Assembly (NCBI GenBank): GCA_024663395.1
Contig: JANFAH010000005.1
Coordinates: 744,001-808,000 of the forward strand
Length of the DNA stretch: 64,000 nt
From: Pisolithus tinctorius
Taxonomy: Eukaryota; Basidiomycota; Agaricomycetes; Boletales; Pisolithaceae
Reading direction: 5' to 3'
The position numbers were made by a program, and so were the translations under genes. The notes under the pieces are model-generated. The model ran no database searches, was not told the origin of the DNA, and saw nothing but the letters and a program-made list of their open reading frames with translations. This document shows, in pieces, positions 11,721-22,245 of this stretch (position 1 is the stretch's first letter; the number at the start of each line of letters is the position of its first letter).

Positions 11721-13904
11721 ATGTCAATGATGTGGGAGCGTTCACCGACACCTGAAGAATCCTGGAGCGACGTTTCAGGTGGGAATGACAATTGCGAATG
11801 GCCAATTAAAGGTATTGTTGGGGAAGAGATTCGTCTTGACGGCACCCCAAGGTATGCACTGTAGTAGCGAAGGGGAACCTTCTGACTGTTGCTATCTAGA
11901 TACGAAGTGTGTTCTTTGTATCGTTGCCTTATCCTTCTTCAATGACCCCTTGCAACAACTAGGTTAGATGGGGCAACTGGTCTCGACCAGATGGGTCAAA
12001 CACGACATGGCAAAGTGACATCCCTGATCGGCCCGACCTAGTCAACCGCTGGAAACGCATGCAAAGCAGGAAACGTGCTGCTCTTGCAGAGAACGGCCTT
12101 GATATGGACGTTCGATGGAAAGATGACACCATTCACCAACGTCTAACTCACCAACGTTCACAAGGATATGAGGAAAAGAAGCAACGTCGCTTCTCTGATT
12201 TATCAACTGCGAACTGGGATGAAGAAGTTGAGAACGCATACAAGCGACTTCAGGAACGCAGTGTAGAGGACAGTGGACCCCAACTCAGAGTGAGGAGAAA
12301 TACTAATGTTGCATCGCAACCTTCTCAAAGACGTGGGAGGACGTCATCTCCTGCGCAGCTCATTCTTACGCGTGATATTCCTTCTCAATTGTCGTCTTCA
12401 GTTAGCAGTCCAAGGAGAGGCCGTCCACGGCTCGATATCTCAATCCCTCTGTCGCCGCAATCTGGTACATCGACTAGTACAGCGGCACACTTGCAGTTGC
12501 CTTCCACAACCCCAAGTTCTTCTGAACCACGTGTCATATACTCTATCCAAACGCTGTAAGCTTTTACCTACAAACAGGAGTCCCTATTAACACTGTTATA
12601 GCCGTTCTCGCTTGGAGCGTGCGTGGACCAGAGCCGCGAGGGATGTCATGGCGGTTGGGGTCAGGATTGATAGGAGCATTGCTGACGAAAACATTCCTCG
12701 TGATCTAAGCAAGTTCAAGTACATTGAAAGGGGCTATTTGTTGTGAGTTTTAGGACCTCCACGAGCTGTATTATTAATACCAACTCTAGCCCAGCGATGA
12801 TGGTCTCCAACAGGTGTTCGACGTTCCTCGCGATGTCTTTACTATCTGTGATTGCTTTCAGTGTCTGGATGCCTCTCGTTGCTCCTGCCAAGCGATCTCT
12901 GAGATACTGGACTCGCTGCAGAGGAAAACTTACGCCTATACCAAGGTTTTGTCATCTGTCGTCAATACATCGATACCCCCTCATGTTACGCAGGGCCTAT
13001 TCACCTTCAACGTGCCACAAGGCACAGAAGTCATCGAATGTAACAAGGTTCGACAGGAAGGGCGCGATCGATGTTGCTTGCCTCACCATTGCCTATAGTT
13101 TTGCGGCTGCGGCCCTCGCTGTCAAAATCGAGTCGCTCAACAGCCCCGAGACGTCGAAATAGAGATCTTCGACACAAAGCGGTGTGGCTGGGGCGCGCGA
13201 ACATTGGAAAACGTTCCGAAAGGGAAGGTTGTTGGGACCTATACAGGGTATGTAGCCTACTGTGCTCTAAGCCGAAATATTTATAACAGCACTTAGGAAA
13301 GTCATGTGAGTGTGTTTCCGTAACTATGAGCTAGATTCCAAAAAACAAGCCTTTCGTAGACGACGAGAGGACGTCGACGCAATTCCGGAAGAGCATTACG
13401 GCTACCTCTTTGACTTAGACGGCACTGAAATCAAGAACGAGGAAAATCTTGGAAACAGGTACACGGTTGATTCGTATTCTTGTGGTATCTGGCTTCCACT
13501 GTTTACTGTCAATTGGTGACTGACTTATAGCAAAGGCAACTGGACCCGGTTCGTAAAGTACGTCCCATCATGCCTCCTTTATGGCCATGGTTCCTTTTTC
13601 TGATCAGATTTAGCCATTCCTGTAATCCGAACATGGTCGTATATTCCGTCGTATACGATACGATTCCAGACGTTAGGCAGATTCCAGATAAAACGGCACT
13701 TCTAGGTCGCTAACTGACAAGCTTTGTTTGTAGGTCAACATGCCATATGTGGCTTTCGTTGCTCGCCAGGATATCGCGGCAGGTACGGAACTGACGATCA
13801 ACTATCAACCCTACCTGGATGAAGATTTCGATATTAAAATCAAGCATGATGCGGAACGCTGCGAGTGTGGAACGGCGCAGTGCCGAGGATGGTACAGAAT
13901 ATAG
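11721..13904 (+). CDS. Clr4/SUV39-type histone H3 lysine-9 methyltransferase
   Basis: This enzyme probably methylates histone H3K9 to build heterochromatin. The N-terminus encodes a diverged chromodomain (WPIKGIVGEEIRLDGTPRYE, then WGNWSRPDGSNTTW). A basic disordered linker leads to a pre-SET domain with clustered cysteines (CDCFQCLDASRCSC, then IECNKFCGCGPRCQNRV). The SET domain runs from VEIEIFDTKRCGWGARTLEN through EEHYGYLFDLDGTEI, the catalytic FSHSCNPNMVVYSVVYD and VAFVARQDIAAGTELTINY. A post-SET motif (CECGTAQCRGW) ends the protein. Chromo, pre-SET, SET and post-SET in this order is the Clr4/SUV39 layout. Two splice points are unusual: the intron before FCGCGP has donor GTTCGA, and the junction around 13250-13330 needs either a tiny exon or a weak donor. 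No stop interrupts the modelled frame. Confidence 0.9.
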
Positions 13905-14079
13905 AAGTACGCGAACCTCTGACAGGTGAGACGTCGTTCGATAATTCAGAATTTTTGCAGGTAGACAATGAATGACGATTCACCCATTTCAGATTGATGC
14001 AAAGCCTTCTCGACTACCATTAGTCTGTTTTACATGTCGCACGCTGCAATAAAGCCGGTTGACAAGTCTACTAAAGGTA

Positions 14080-15633
14080 TCAGCCATACATTCTCGTCGC
14101 CTTCAGCCATGGTAGGTATTCCTGAGTAGCCGACCGTTGCCGAAGGCAAACTCTCCGAAGCGGCCCCACCATATCATGCTCGCAAGGAAGGATGAGAAGG
14201 TTTCTCGTGTAAAATTTCGTCCACCTAGTAGGATCATAGGGGCTTCCCAATAGAAAACATAGGTAGCTTTTGCCTGCACCAAGCCGTCCGTAATTTGTGG
14301 ACGCTTTCTCGTAATTGATTACGCCCAACACCCACTGGGGCTCCAGGTACAACCGCCTAATATCGGTGTGGACCTTAATCGTCTCTTTGGCCCTTGTGCC
14401 TTCGGGCAAGTTCCAGTCTGGGCGCAGAGTGAGCCAGGCGTCACCATGGTGGCCCGTGCTCTCATCGATCTCGACCATTTCTACGTCTATCATGAGAAGA
14501 TCGATTTCCAGCCCGTGCTTTGTCAGCGTGAATGTCCTGTCTCCTATGTTTGAGGTCCACGCGGGTAATATCTGCTGATTCTGTGACGGCTCTAGGAGTA
14601 GTGTTTTCGCAGACATGGAGTCCAAGATAGCCTCGTAGCATGCGGGAGAGCTAGGCAAAACGAGAGAGTATATGGAAGGCAAACCAACCCAGGCGAAAAT
14701 CTCGGGTTCGTCACACCTCTGCAGGATTACTTCCATCAACCTATGGAAGGCCCATTCGCCTTCTCCATACGCAATGGGCATGTTAATATCGAGGATTCCG
14801 ATGAGACAATAAGCCATGTCTTCCAGTTTTGTCGTTGTGCGCCTTGATGCCCAGAGCAGTTTCTCCCATACTCTGTAGCATCCTGGACGAAAAGCGATTA
14901 GTTGGTGGCAAGGTATCCTGGTGACACGCTCGATGGCACCGGATAGTTCGTCTTGTTCTTTATCGTTGCTTTTGAGAGGTAATTGGGAAAGAATGGGAAC
15001 CCACTCCCTGCCATAGAATTTCGTCCGACGTGGTGCAAGCAACTCTTGCAACGTCCATCCACGGGTAAACCATGGTTCGGCGTCGAAATCCTTCACGCTC
15101 GACGATGCTCCAAGATACGTAATGCACACTTCGGCACTGCCGTACCACCGGTACATAGACCGGATGGCCTCCTCTAACTCGGCGCTGCTAGTCTTGTCTA
15201 TGCAACAGGTGTCCGACCAGGCGTAATCGCAACCAAATTCCTTTGCTTTCTTGCAAAAATTCAAAAGCTTCGCGCATCCATCACGGCTTGATGTTATCCC
15301 GGTGAAAATATCATGGAAAGATGGTTCACCGGTGCTGCACCAGCGATGGGAGAAAATAGCATATTTGAGTTGCATCTGGATTAGAGGGGTCATGTCACCC
15401 AAGCGCCAGTCCTCCCATTCTTCGCAGCCCAGCAGAGCCTTATTCGCCAGGATATCCGCCTCTGTGACCATCTCTATCCTTAAGCGCGCCGTGTTCCTCA
15501 CATCCTCCCTTGTTAATAGCTTTACGTCGCTGATGCTGCTAGCGGTCCCAATATCACGGATATCAAGTAGATGTGAAGGCACGTGGCCGGAAACGTAGAT
15601 TTCGAAAGCTCTCAGCAACTCTTGCACTGGCAT
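14080..15633 (-). CDS. HET-domain (heterokaryon incompatibility) protein
   Basis: HET domains are found in fungal non-self recognition proteins that trigger cell death after fusion of incompatible hyphae. Reading the minus strand, one long open exon of about 518 residues carries the hallmark blocks: YAIFSHRW followed by FHDI, then GCDYAWSDTCCIDKTSSAEL, EAIRSMYRWYGSAEVCITYL, and EPWFTRGWTLQELLAPRRTK. A conserved downstream segment (EDMAYCLIGILDINMPIAYG, then GEWAFHRLMEVIL) is typical of the Agaricomycete subgroup. No NACHT, WD40 or ankyrin domain follows. I start at the ATG at 15631-15633; the frame stays open upstream to an acceptor-like TTTAG, so an extra 5' exon is possible. Mushroom genomes usually carry many such genes, so the allelic role of this one is unknown. 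Confidence 0.85.
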   Translation of the reverse strand: MPVQELLRAFEIYVSGHVPSHLLDIRDIGTASSISDVKLLTREDVRNTARLRIEMVTEADILANKALLGCEEWEDWRLGDMTPLIQMQLKYAIFSHRWCSTGEPSFHDIFTGITSSRDGCAKLLNFCKKAKEFGCDYAWSDTCCIDKTSSAELEEAIRSMYRWYGSAEVCITYLGASSSVKDFDAEPWFTRGWTLQELLAPRRTKFYGREWVPILSQLPLKSNDKEQDELSGAIERVTRIPCHQLIAFRPGCYRVWEKLLWASRRTTTKLEDMAYCLIGILDINMPIAYGEGEWAFHRLMEVILQRCDEPEIFAWVGLPSIYSLVLPSSPACYEAILDSMSAKTLLLEPSQNQQILPAWTSNIGDRTFTLTKHGLEIDLLMIDVEMVEIDESTGHHGDAWLTLRPDWNLPEGTRAKETIKVHTDIRRLYLEPQWVLGVINYEKASTNYGRLGAGKSYLCFLLGSPYDPTRWTKFYTRNLLILPCEHDMVGPLRRVCLRQRSATQEYLPWLKATRMYG

Positions 15634-15847
15634 GAAATGGATGTCTTTCAAAAGATCGTGGTGCCTAAACCATACAATAACGGTTAGCTACGAGTTGGCG
15701 ACTTGCGATTGCACTGCGAATGTACGTAGATGGTACGCAGCCCAGCGCTCACCTGTCAGTGTTAACGAGGTGGTTGAGACAAACAGCCCTGGCTGTGTAC
15801 TGTGACGAGTATCATGGTGTTTGTTACTAAAGCGCAACCGCACGTAA

Positions 15848-17062
15848 ATGGAACAGAACATGTCGCTCCCCGCTGATCTACCCAGCAGACAAGTGCGTAT
15901 CCTTGTTCGAATCAGTTAGTGAACAGACCTAAGTAACGCAGCAAGCTGGTCAAGAAGACTTTGACAGACTGCTGCGACTTGGTTCACGTTATTGCATAAA
16001 CTTTGGGTGGCTCGTCGAGCGAGACGAAACTAGAGTCGTTCACGGCAATTACGCTACCGTATATCAGGGGATACTGCAGCCAGAAGGTAGGAGGATAGCG
16101 ATCAGGACTATTCGCCAATGGAAAGAAGAAGACGACGGCAGAAAGGTCTGTAGTTAACGTATATCCCCTGCTTTTGCTGAGGACCGTGGTAGCGGATGTT
16201 ACGGGAGGTATACCTCTGGTGTCAACTCCGTCACAAGAACATTCTTCCGTTGTTGGGTATTACCACCGCATTTGACAACACTATCTCGATAGTGTCACCT
16301 TGGATGGATAGAAACGCCCTCCAATACGTGCAAAATCGCACCATTGATCCTCGTCCTCTGGTAAGCCCATGGAGTATCAGTTGGCTGTTTCGTCATCGAT
16401 TCAAGTTCAGATTCTGGGAGTAGCTAAAGGATTATGTTACCTCCATAATCATCAACCACCAGTATATCACGGCGATGTGAAAGGCGTGAGTAGCTTCATT
16501 TACTGTTTCTGGTTTCGGTTTGCAGATCTCTACAGCAGACCAACATCTTGATATCCGACGAAGGACAACCGCTTATCACGGGTTTTGGCCTTTCTCGTCT
16601 TGCCAACTCTGCGTTTGACTTGGCTGTCGAGGATCCCTATAGGGGTGGTACTCTACAGTGGATGGCTCCGGAGTACTTGAATACCGGCAACGTGACTGCC
16701 GAAGCTGATGTATGGGCATTCGGGTTAACTGCGCTGGTAGGTTTCAAGTTACCCCTTGTTGATAACCCCATCGACCACCGTACTCTGCACAGGAACTTTT
16801 CACCGGTGAAGTGCCTTTTCATGATACCCGCAATGTTGCCAACGTGGTAAACCGGATCATGGGAGGGCAACTACCACAACGGCCCAGGAACAAGAGCACT
16901 GGTTCTCGTCTCACAAATAAATGGTGGCAAATATGCTCTTTGTGTTGGAAACCTGATCCGCCACTACGGCCCACGATGTTGCAGATTGTGGAGATGATTG
17001 TTGGTGCCGAGAGCCGTGCTACTTTGTCCTCCCACTCCCATTCATGGTTGCTGACAAGGTAG
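15848..17062 (+). CDS. TKL-type protein kinase fold, predicted pseudokinase
   Basis: This resembles the large TKL-like kinase families of mushroom fungi, but catalytic residues are changed. Exons joined in one frame give MEQNMSLPADLPSRQ and then the kinase domain. The glycine loop is degenerate (VVHGNYATVYQGIL). The beta-3 strand reads RRIAIRTIRQW, with Arg where VAIK has Lys. The catalytic loop is kept (YHGDVKGTNILISDEG), but the DFG motif reads GFG in PLITGFGLSRL. The activation segment ends normally (GTLQWMAPEYLNTG), and VWAFGLTA and RPTMLQIVEMI complete the C-lobe. Losing both the lysine and the DFG aspartate predicts no normal phosphotransfer, although ligand binding or scaffolding is possible. 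It is divergently arranged with the HET gene, about 214 bp between starts. Confidence 0.8.
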
Positions 17063-17326
17063 TTGTTTCTGAGAAGATACTACGTATTACCTCGATCGAA
17101 CTTGGTACATACTCTTTGGCTGTGCTTCCGGTAATAATTAATACTGGGGTAGTTCCAAAACCGGTCAAGTTCCGGGGGGAGCTGTTTGCCCGAGGATGGG
17201 CCGAGAAGTCTCAATGCTTAACTTCGGGACGCCCGTCTGGGCGGTCTACTACATACCTCCAAGGGAGATTCCCGCGATATCCAGCCCGTCCCACTCATAC
17301 CGTTTATACCTTGTCGGGAGTAAATT

Positions 17327-19168
17327 ATGGTTGTGGAAAACTTTAGTGAGCTGTTGGGATACGTTTCCATAGGTTGTTGGCTCGGGGCACAGTTCCCGTG
17401 AGTTTCCACTTTTCTTCATTCGACCTACGGAGAGTGGATGGATATTCCGCAGGCAAATTCTCGAGAACATAAAGCAACAGTCTTGCGAGGGTCTTGCGCT
17501 CCCCTTCCTGTTCAACTGGATGCTTGGTGATGCATCCAATCTCATCGGCTGCCTCCTCACGCGCCAGCTACCCTTCCAGGTATGCTTCTACTCTGTATGC
17601 TTCGGCCAGCACGTAGGCAATTGATCACCACAGACGTATCTCGCCATGTACTTTTGCTCTGTGGACTGCTGCATTTTGTGCCAGTATTTCTACTATGGAG
17701 GTGGTCCAAAGATCCCTCCGAATAGTTATGCTTATCCCCGTTCGCGTTCAACATCCCTCGTTCGACCACATTCTATTGATGCTTCCCATTATCGAACACT
17801 ATCCGCCGTTGCTGGTAGTGTAGCGGCAGCCGCGGCGCTCGCTGCTCACTCAGACCCCCGTGCAGAACATAGGCATCCACGCAAGGATGAGGACGGAGAA
17901 CAATTTCTTGGGGAACACACCCCTTCGCACATGTCTATGGAGGTGCAAGATGAAGTGGACGATGCCGTTCTTTCTGCTCTTTCAAATAGCTTTCACTCAG
18001 ACAGCGGAAACAGGAAGCGGGTCTCTTGGAGCCAGGAACGCCACGACCGCCATCCGAATTGCCAAAGACGCCCGGTATCACCCGTGGTGCACGCAACACG
18101 TTCTTCCCTACACATAACACCGACGCAAATTGAGTCTACAGCGCTAGCGAGAGGTAGACAGCCACAACGCGACGTAGGCTTGGAGCAAGAGGAAGAAGAA
18201 CAAACTCGCCAAAGAACAGGGTCCCGTGCCAGTCGACGCAGTGCTGGTATGATTTTCCTCAGCGTTTGGGCGTTGTTCGGCATCAGTGGACTGGCTGGCA
18301 GTCAATTTCGGCCGATATCATCAGGAAGCACTGGCATCGGGACCGTTCTGGCGTCGAAGTCTGCAATTTCCCCGGTGGCACAGCTGCCTGCTGCCCACGA
18401 TTTGTTATTCAGCTCACATTCATCTATTTATGCACAGCCGCCGACGATACTAGAAGGGGTCGCCCCCCATATACATGTGCAGTCTGAAGGGTCTTCACCC
18501 TTCGAACGTGTAGTTGGACGAATCTTCGCTTGGTTGTGCACCACCCTCTACCTTACTTCCCGACTACCGCAGATATGGAAGAACGTCAGTATTTTCTTGC
18601 CGTCCGGCGTATAACAGACTGAGCTCTGCCTTTTTTAGTATGTCCGGAAGTCTGTCGAGGTCAAGCAACCAGTTATATTGTTCAGAATTGAGTAATATCT
18701 CATAAGATGTGATAGGGCCTATCCATTTATCTCTTCGTGTTTGCATTCCTCGGCAACTTCTTTTATGTCTGTTCGATTATGACCTCTCCAAATATCCGGT
18801 TACCGCCCCCCGCCTCTACGGAATTCGTGCGCGAGAGTATACCGTACGCAACGATTTCAATGCACTACTTGGTCCAGTTACTCACGATATCCGCCAGGTA
18901 CCTGTTGGGCAGTGGCGGAACTTTCATCTTCGATATCGCTATCATCATTCAGTACTTACTCTACAGAGGGAGGCATCCGCGTACTACGATGCGAAGCCGA
19001 GGAAATTCGGTTTTGCATAGCACTGCAACTGCAGAGGAACAAGCGGCACTTTTGAGAGCGGACGCACTTGCGCACTCATATGCTGAACGGAGTTCGAGCA
19101 TCACTGCCAGGGGGCAGACAAACCGGAACTCGATGCTGGCAGGCGTCAATGAGACTGCCGGTGTCTGA
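17327..19168 (+). CDS. PQ-loop vacuolar amino-acid transporter (Ypq1/PQLC2-like)
   Basis: PQ-loop proteins of this group export cationic amino acids across the vacuole or lysosome membrane. The start at 17327 gives MVVENFSELLGYVSIGCWLG with the first PQ motif (AQFPQ spanning an intron). Helices 2 and 3 follow (ALPFLFNWMLGDASNLIG, then YLAMYFCSVDCCILCQYFYY). A long cytosolic loop of about 230 residues, rich in Ser, Arg and Gln, separates the two halves. The second PQ repeat lies in LYLTSRLPQIWKN, continued by YVRKSVEGLS and helix FVFAFLGNFFYVCSIM, and the last helix is FIFDIAIIIQYLLY. Two seven-helix halves with paired PQ motifs fit the family. The long central loop is usual in fungal members. 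A tail of about 50 residues follows the last helix. Confidence 0.87.
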
Positions 19169-19360
19169 GGTCACGTACGCATGCTAGACTGTGTCTTAGG
19201 ATATGGACATGTATTTTTACAAGCTACTACACACATGGACTTCGCATTGAGAAAGCTCCGACATACTAGTACTCGATTAGTCACGTGTTCAGCACTTCCT
19301 GAGTGAACTCTACCACTAGTGCTTCACTGGAAGTGTGGCACAACTCAACAACCTAATTCT

Positions 19361-20588
19361 ATGACGCAGCCCCAACCAGATCATTTAGTATGGCTTCGAA
19401 ATCTTATCAGATTCACGGGCTAACCCCATGAACGCCTTTCTTTCTCGATATTAGCGTACACTTGTCTTAGACTACCTGTGCCACAGTTGCTACACGAAGA
19501 CTGCACAGGCACTCTTCAAAGAGAGTGCTGTGAGGCATCTCGACAGGGACGGAAACGAAATCCTTTCCGAGTCAGGGAAGATGGAGAAAACCTCCTCCGA
19601 ATTGAGCGACGACGTGATACGGAGTATCACTCTACGAGAATGTATGCACTGGTCTTTCCTATGCAGCATCCTACGTTTGTCTGGTCCATGAAACATGTCG
19701 TTGACCGTGCGGTTTCAGGCATACAGACGCATATTTTGTCCGGGAGGGTGGAGGAAGCCATCCTTTGCCTAAACGAACACTTCCCAAGGGTGCTGGACGA
19801 GAGTCTGGAGGACGAGGCCGACAACGCCTTCTCCGACGATGCATCGGACAATCACTTGCAGTATAGAAAAACTACTGTCAACCCTGTCCATCTGTCCCTG
19901 AACCTTCGCATTCTCGCCTTTATAGAAGCATGTCGGACACTTCCGCTGAGTTATCCAGCTTCGACCCGTGACTCAATGGTTGCGCACTCCCCGCCTCCGG
20001 CAAGGTCTTCGAATTGTGATCCTGTCGATGAGGAAAGACGTCAAACCGAGTTGCTGACCCGAGCACAGAAACTGTATGCTCAGGTGAATTCGCTCCGGAA
20101 ACCAGCAGATAGGACAATTTACGAGAAGGAGCTGATGAACGTCGGCGGACTGCTTGCTTACAAAGTTCCCGAGAAGAGCCCCGTAGCAAAGTACCTCTCG
20201 CAAGAACGTCGCGAGCTGGTCGCCGAACAGGTCGATTGTGCGATATTATGTACGCGTATTGGCTTTCTATTACCACTGCTAATCTAATGGGCTTGCTATA
20301 ACAGATAGCATGGGTATGCCCATTATTTCCAACGTGGAGCTTTCAGTGCGTTACACCCACTGTTTGTGGTCCACTTTGCACACGATGAGGTCTAGGCTTC
20401 CGCCAAAGTCTCGCTGGCCAGCGGGTGTGTCACTGCTACCGATTCTCAATGACCGGACCTCTGCAGGACTGGAGAAGGAGTCCCTCGAAGTAAGCCAGTT
20501 TTCGATTTGTTCCACTGACTTGAGCTCATTGACCTTCGCCAAGATTCCGCCCTTTAATTTGCAACGCTTCTTGAATACGAAAACATGA
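19361..20588 (+). CDS. LisH-CTLH-CRA protein (GID/CTLH complex or RanBPM type)
   Basis: Proteins of this type are scaffold subunits of the GID/CTLH ubiquitin ligase or related complexes. The first exon encodes only MTQPQPDHL. The next opens with a LisH motif (TLVLDYLCHSCYTKTAQALF), then a CTLH segment split by an intron (IQTHILSGRVEEAILCLNEH). The CRA part has HLSLNLRILAFIEACR, then a Ser/Pro/charged insert, then YEKELMNVGGLLAYKVPEKS and, after a last intron, YSMGMPIISNVELSVRYTHC with LWSTLH. No SPRY domain is visible, which separates it from full RanBPM. At about 350 residues it is longer than yeast Gid8 because of the inserts around DDASDNHLQ and AHSPPPARSS. Which subunit it is cannot be settled from the sequence alone. 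Confidence 0.8.
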
Positions 20589-20791
20589 TATGATGGCTTG
20601 GAAACGACTCCTGTATCGTTTCATAGTCTCGTCGCTCGTATCATAATATTATCCTATTAATACTTTTCGATACATCGAAATGGTCTCGTACGCGGAGCAT
20701 GTTACATTCTCTCACATGTTCTCATGATCGACATACGTTCCAATGCGTTTGAACCCACAGTACATGCACGCGCCTCGAATACCAGTATCTT

Positions 20792-21955
20792 TTATGTGAT
20801 GATCCTAACGTCTTTCCAACGTCCACGGTTGACTTCAGCGAGCAAAGTGGGTGCAACGGGGCACCCCCTCAGGCCAAGTACCTGGAGATGACGCAGCTTA
20901 TACCATGTCATGCTCATCAGGATGTGGTTTCCTCTGGCAGAAGAACGGCCGAGCCAATCGTTGTATGATAAATCCAGAAAGACGAGAAGTGGGCATATGG
21001 TAGGCAGTCTTTGCAACGGAACTTGATAAGGAATGTTGAGGAGGGCTAGGTGCGTGATAGTTGGTGGGAGCGCGAGAAAAGTCGGTACTGTCAACAACGT
21101 GGATACGAAACAGAGCATAGTTAGAAGTGCTGGCTCTGTACCGAGGGATTGAGTATCATCCCATGTATCTTCAACATCGTCATTGCACTCCTCAGTTGTA
21201 GCAAGGTGCGCTGAGGATCCATGTACAGTTTCTCCCGGCCTCGCATCTTCCATCGTCTTTTGAAACCAGTCCCGCCGCAGCGATGCGTAAGGACCAACCA
21301 CGATCAGGTCACCAGTAGCTGACCAGTGCCCATCGCAGAGTGCTTCAAGTTCGGATACACTTAGTGGCATATGCACAGCTGCGTAGCGCATCAAAACTCG
21401 CCGTAGGTGCACCGGGATGCCCGGGACTAGGTCGACGAGATCCACACCCCCACAGGTAGCGAGAATAAGGTGGATACACAGTTGGGTCAAAGGAGGGAGA
21501 GTGACGGAATGGGCGTGGTCGTGTGGGCTTGGCATGTTGATTGGGCACTCACAAAGAATGGGTGCGAGGGCCATTTCACGCCATGCAGGCGTATTCTTAT
21601 CAAAGCCTTCGTCACCAGAAACGCCCTCAATGTTAGTAGCCTTCGAGGTGGGTGACGATTGCATTCGCCAACTCCGGGGAGCTTTAGGACCTGCGATGCG
21701 TGAGTCTCGCTGCTGATGAGATCGGTCACTGGCGTCGGGGGATTGGTAGCTGAAGATCACATCGAAAGGGAGAGTGGGTTGATTGTGAGCAGTGGCCGAC
21801 GGTGGAGTGGTTGCGGGTGACCGCTGCAGATTTCGGGCACGCCGAAAATGTTCACCCCTTACAGAAGGGACCAAGTCAGGTTTTGCACCACTCGAGGTGG
21901 GTGACTTGCCTGAGGTCCCGTAATATGGTATTAACTTGACCCCTTGGTCCATCAT
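20792..21955 (-). CDS. Hypothetical protein with LRR-like C-terminus
   Basis: I do not recognise a named family. A single exon read from the ATG at 21953-21955 gives about 387 residues. The N-terminal 150 residues are disordered (Ser/Pro/Arg). A central helical region follows (TLPPLTQLCIHLILATCGG, then HLRRVLMRYAAVHMPLSVSE). The C-terminal third has leucine-rich repeats of the type LALLNIPYQVPLQRLP, LLVFLDLSYNDWLG and LRHLQVLGLRGCPVAP. Comparable single-exon LRR proteins are common in mushroom genomes and are often F-box-like, but no F-box is evident here. The frame is open further upstream without an ATG. It is convergent with the LisH gene and lies downstream of RPL7 on the same strand. Confidence 0.65.
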   Translation of the reverse strand: MMDQGVKLIPYYGTSGKSPTSSGAKPDLVPSVRGEHFRRARNLQRSPATTPPSATAHNQPTLPFDVIFSYQSPDASDRSHQQRDSRIAGPKAPRSWRMQSSPTSKATNIEGVSGDEGFDKNTPAWREMALAPILCECPINMPSPHDHAHSVTLPPLTQLCIHLILATCGGVDLVDLVPGIPVHLRRVLMRYAAVHMPLSVSELEALCDGHWSATGDLIVVGPYASLRRDWFQKTMEDARPGETVHGSSAHLATTEECNDDVEDTWDDTQSLGTEPALLTMLCFVSTLLTVPTFLALPPTITHLALLNIPYQVPLQRLPTICPLLVFLDLSYNDWLGRSSARGNHILMSMTWYKLRHLQVLGLRGCPVAPTLLAEVNRGRWKDVRIIT

Positions 21956-22245
21956 TGTGTGGAGTATCGAGCGATGGCATCTACTGTGATCAGGGGCACT
22001 ACAGGAGTCCTGTCTATTTCGAGTTGCAACTTGCACAGCTCGAAGTTGATCACACGCGGTATCAAACCCGTCTCAGGCAATATCATGTTCGTTTCTCATA
22101 GAGCATACGCAGCCGGGATTAGTGTAAGTGATGACGTCGGATTCATGCCAGCATACTCATAAAGGAATTTTCTACAAGCCTGCCCCCTCCTAGTGCACAT
22201 ATGACGCCAGTAGACGCACACCCACGAAGTAAATCGTGCAGGAAC

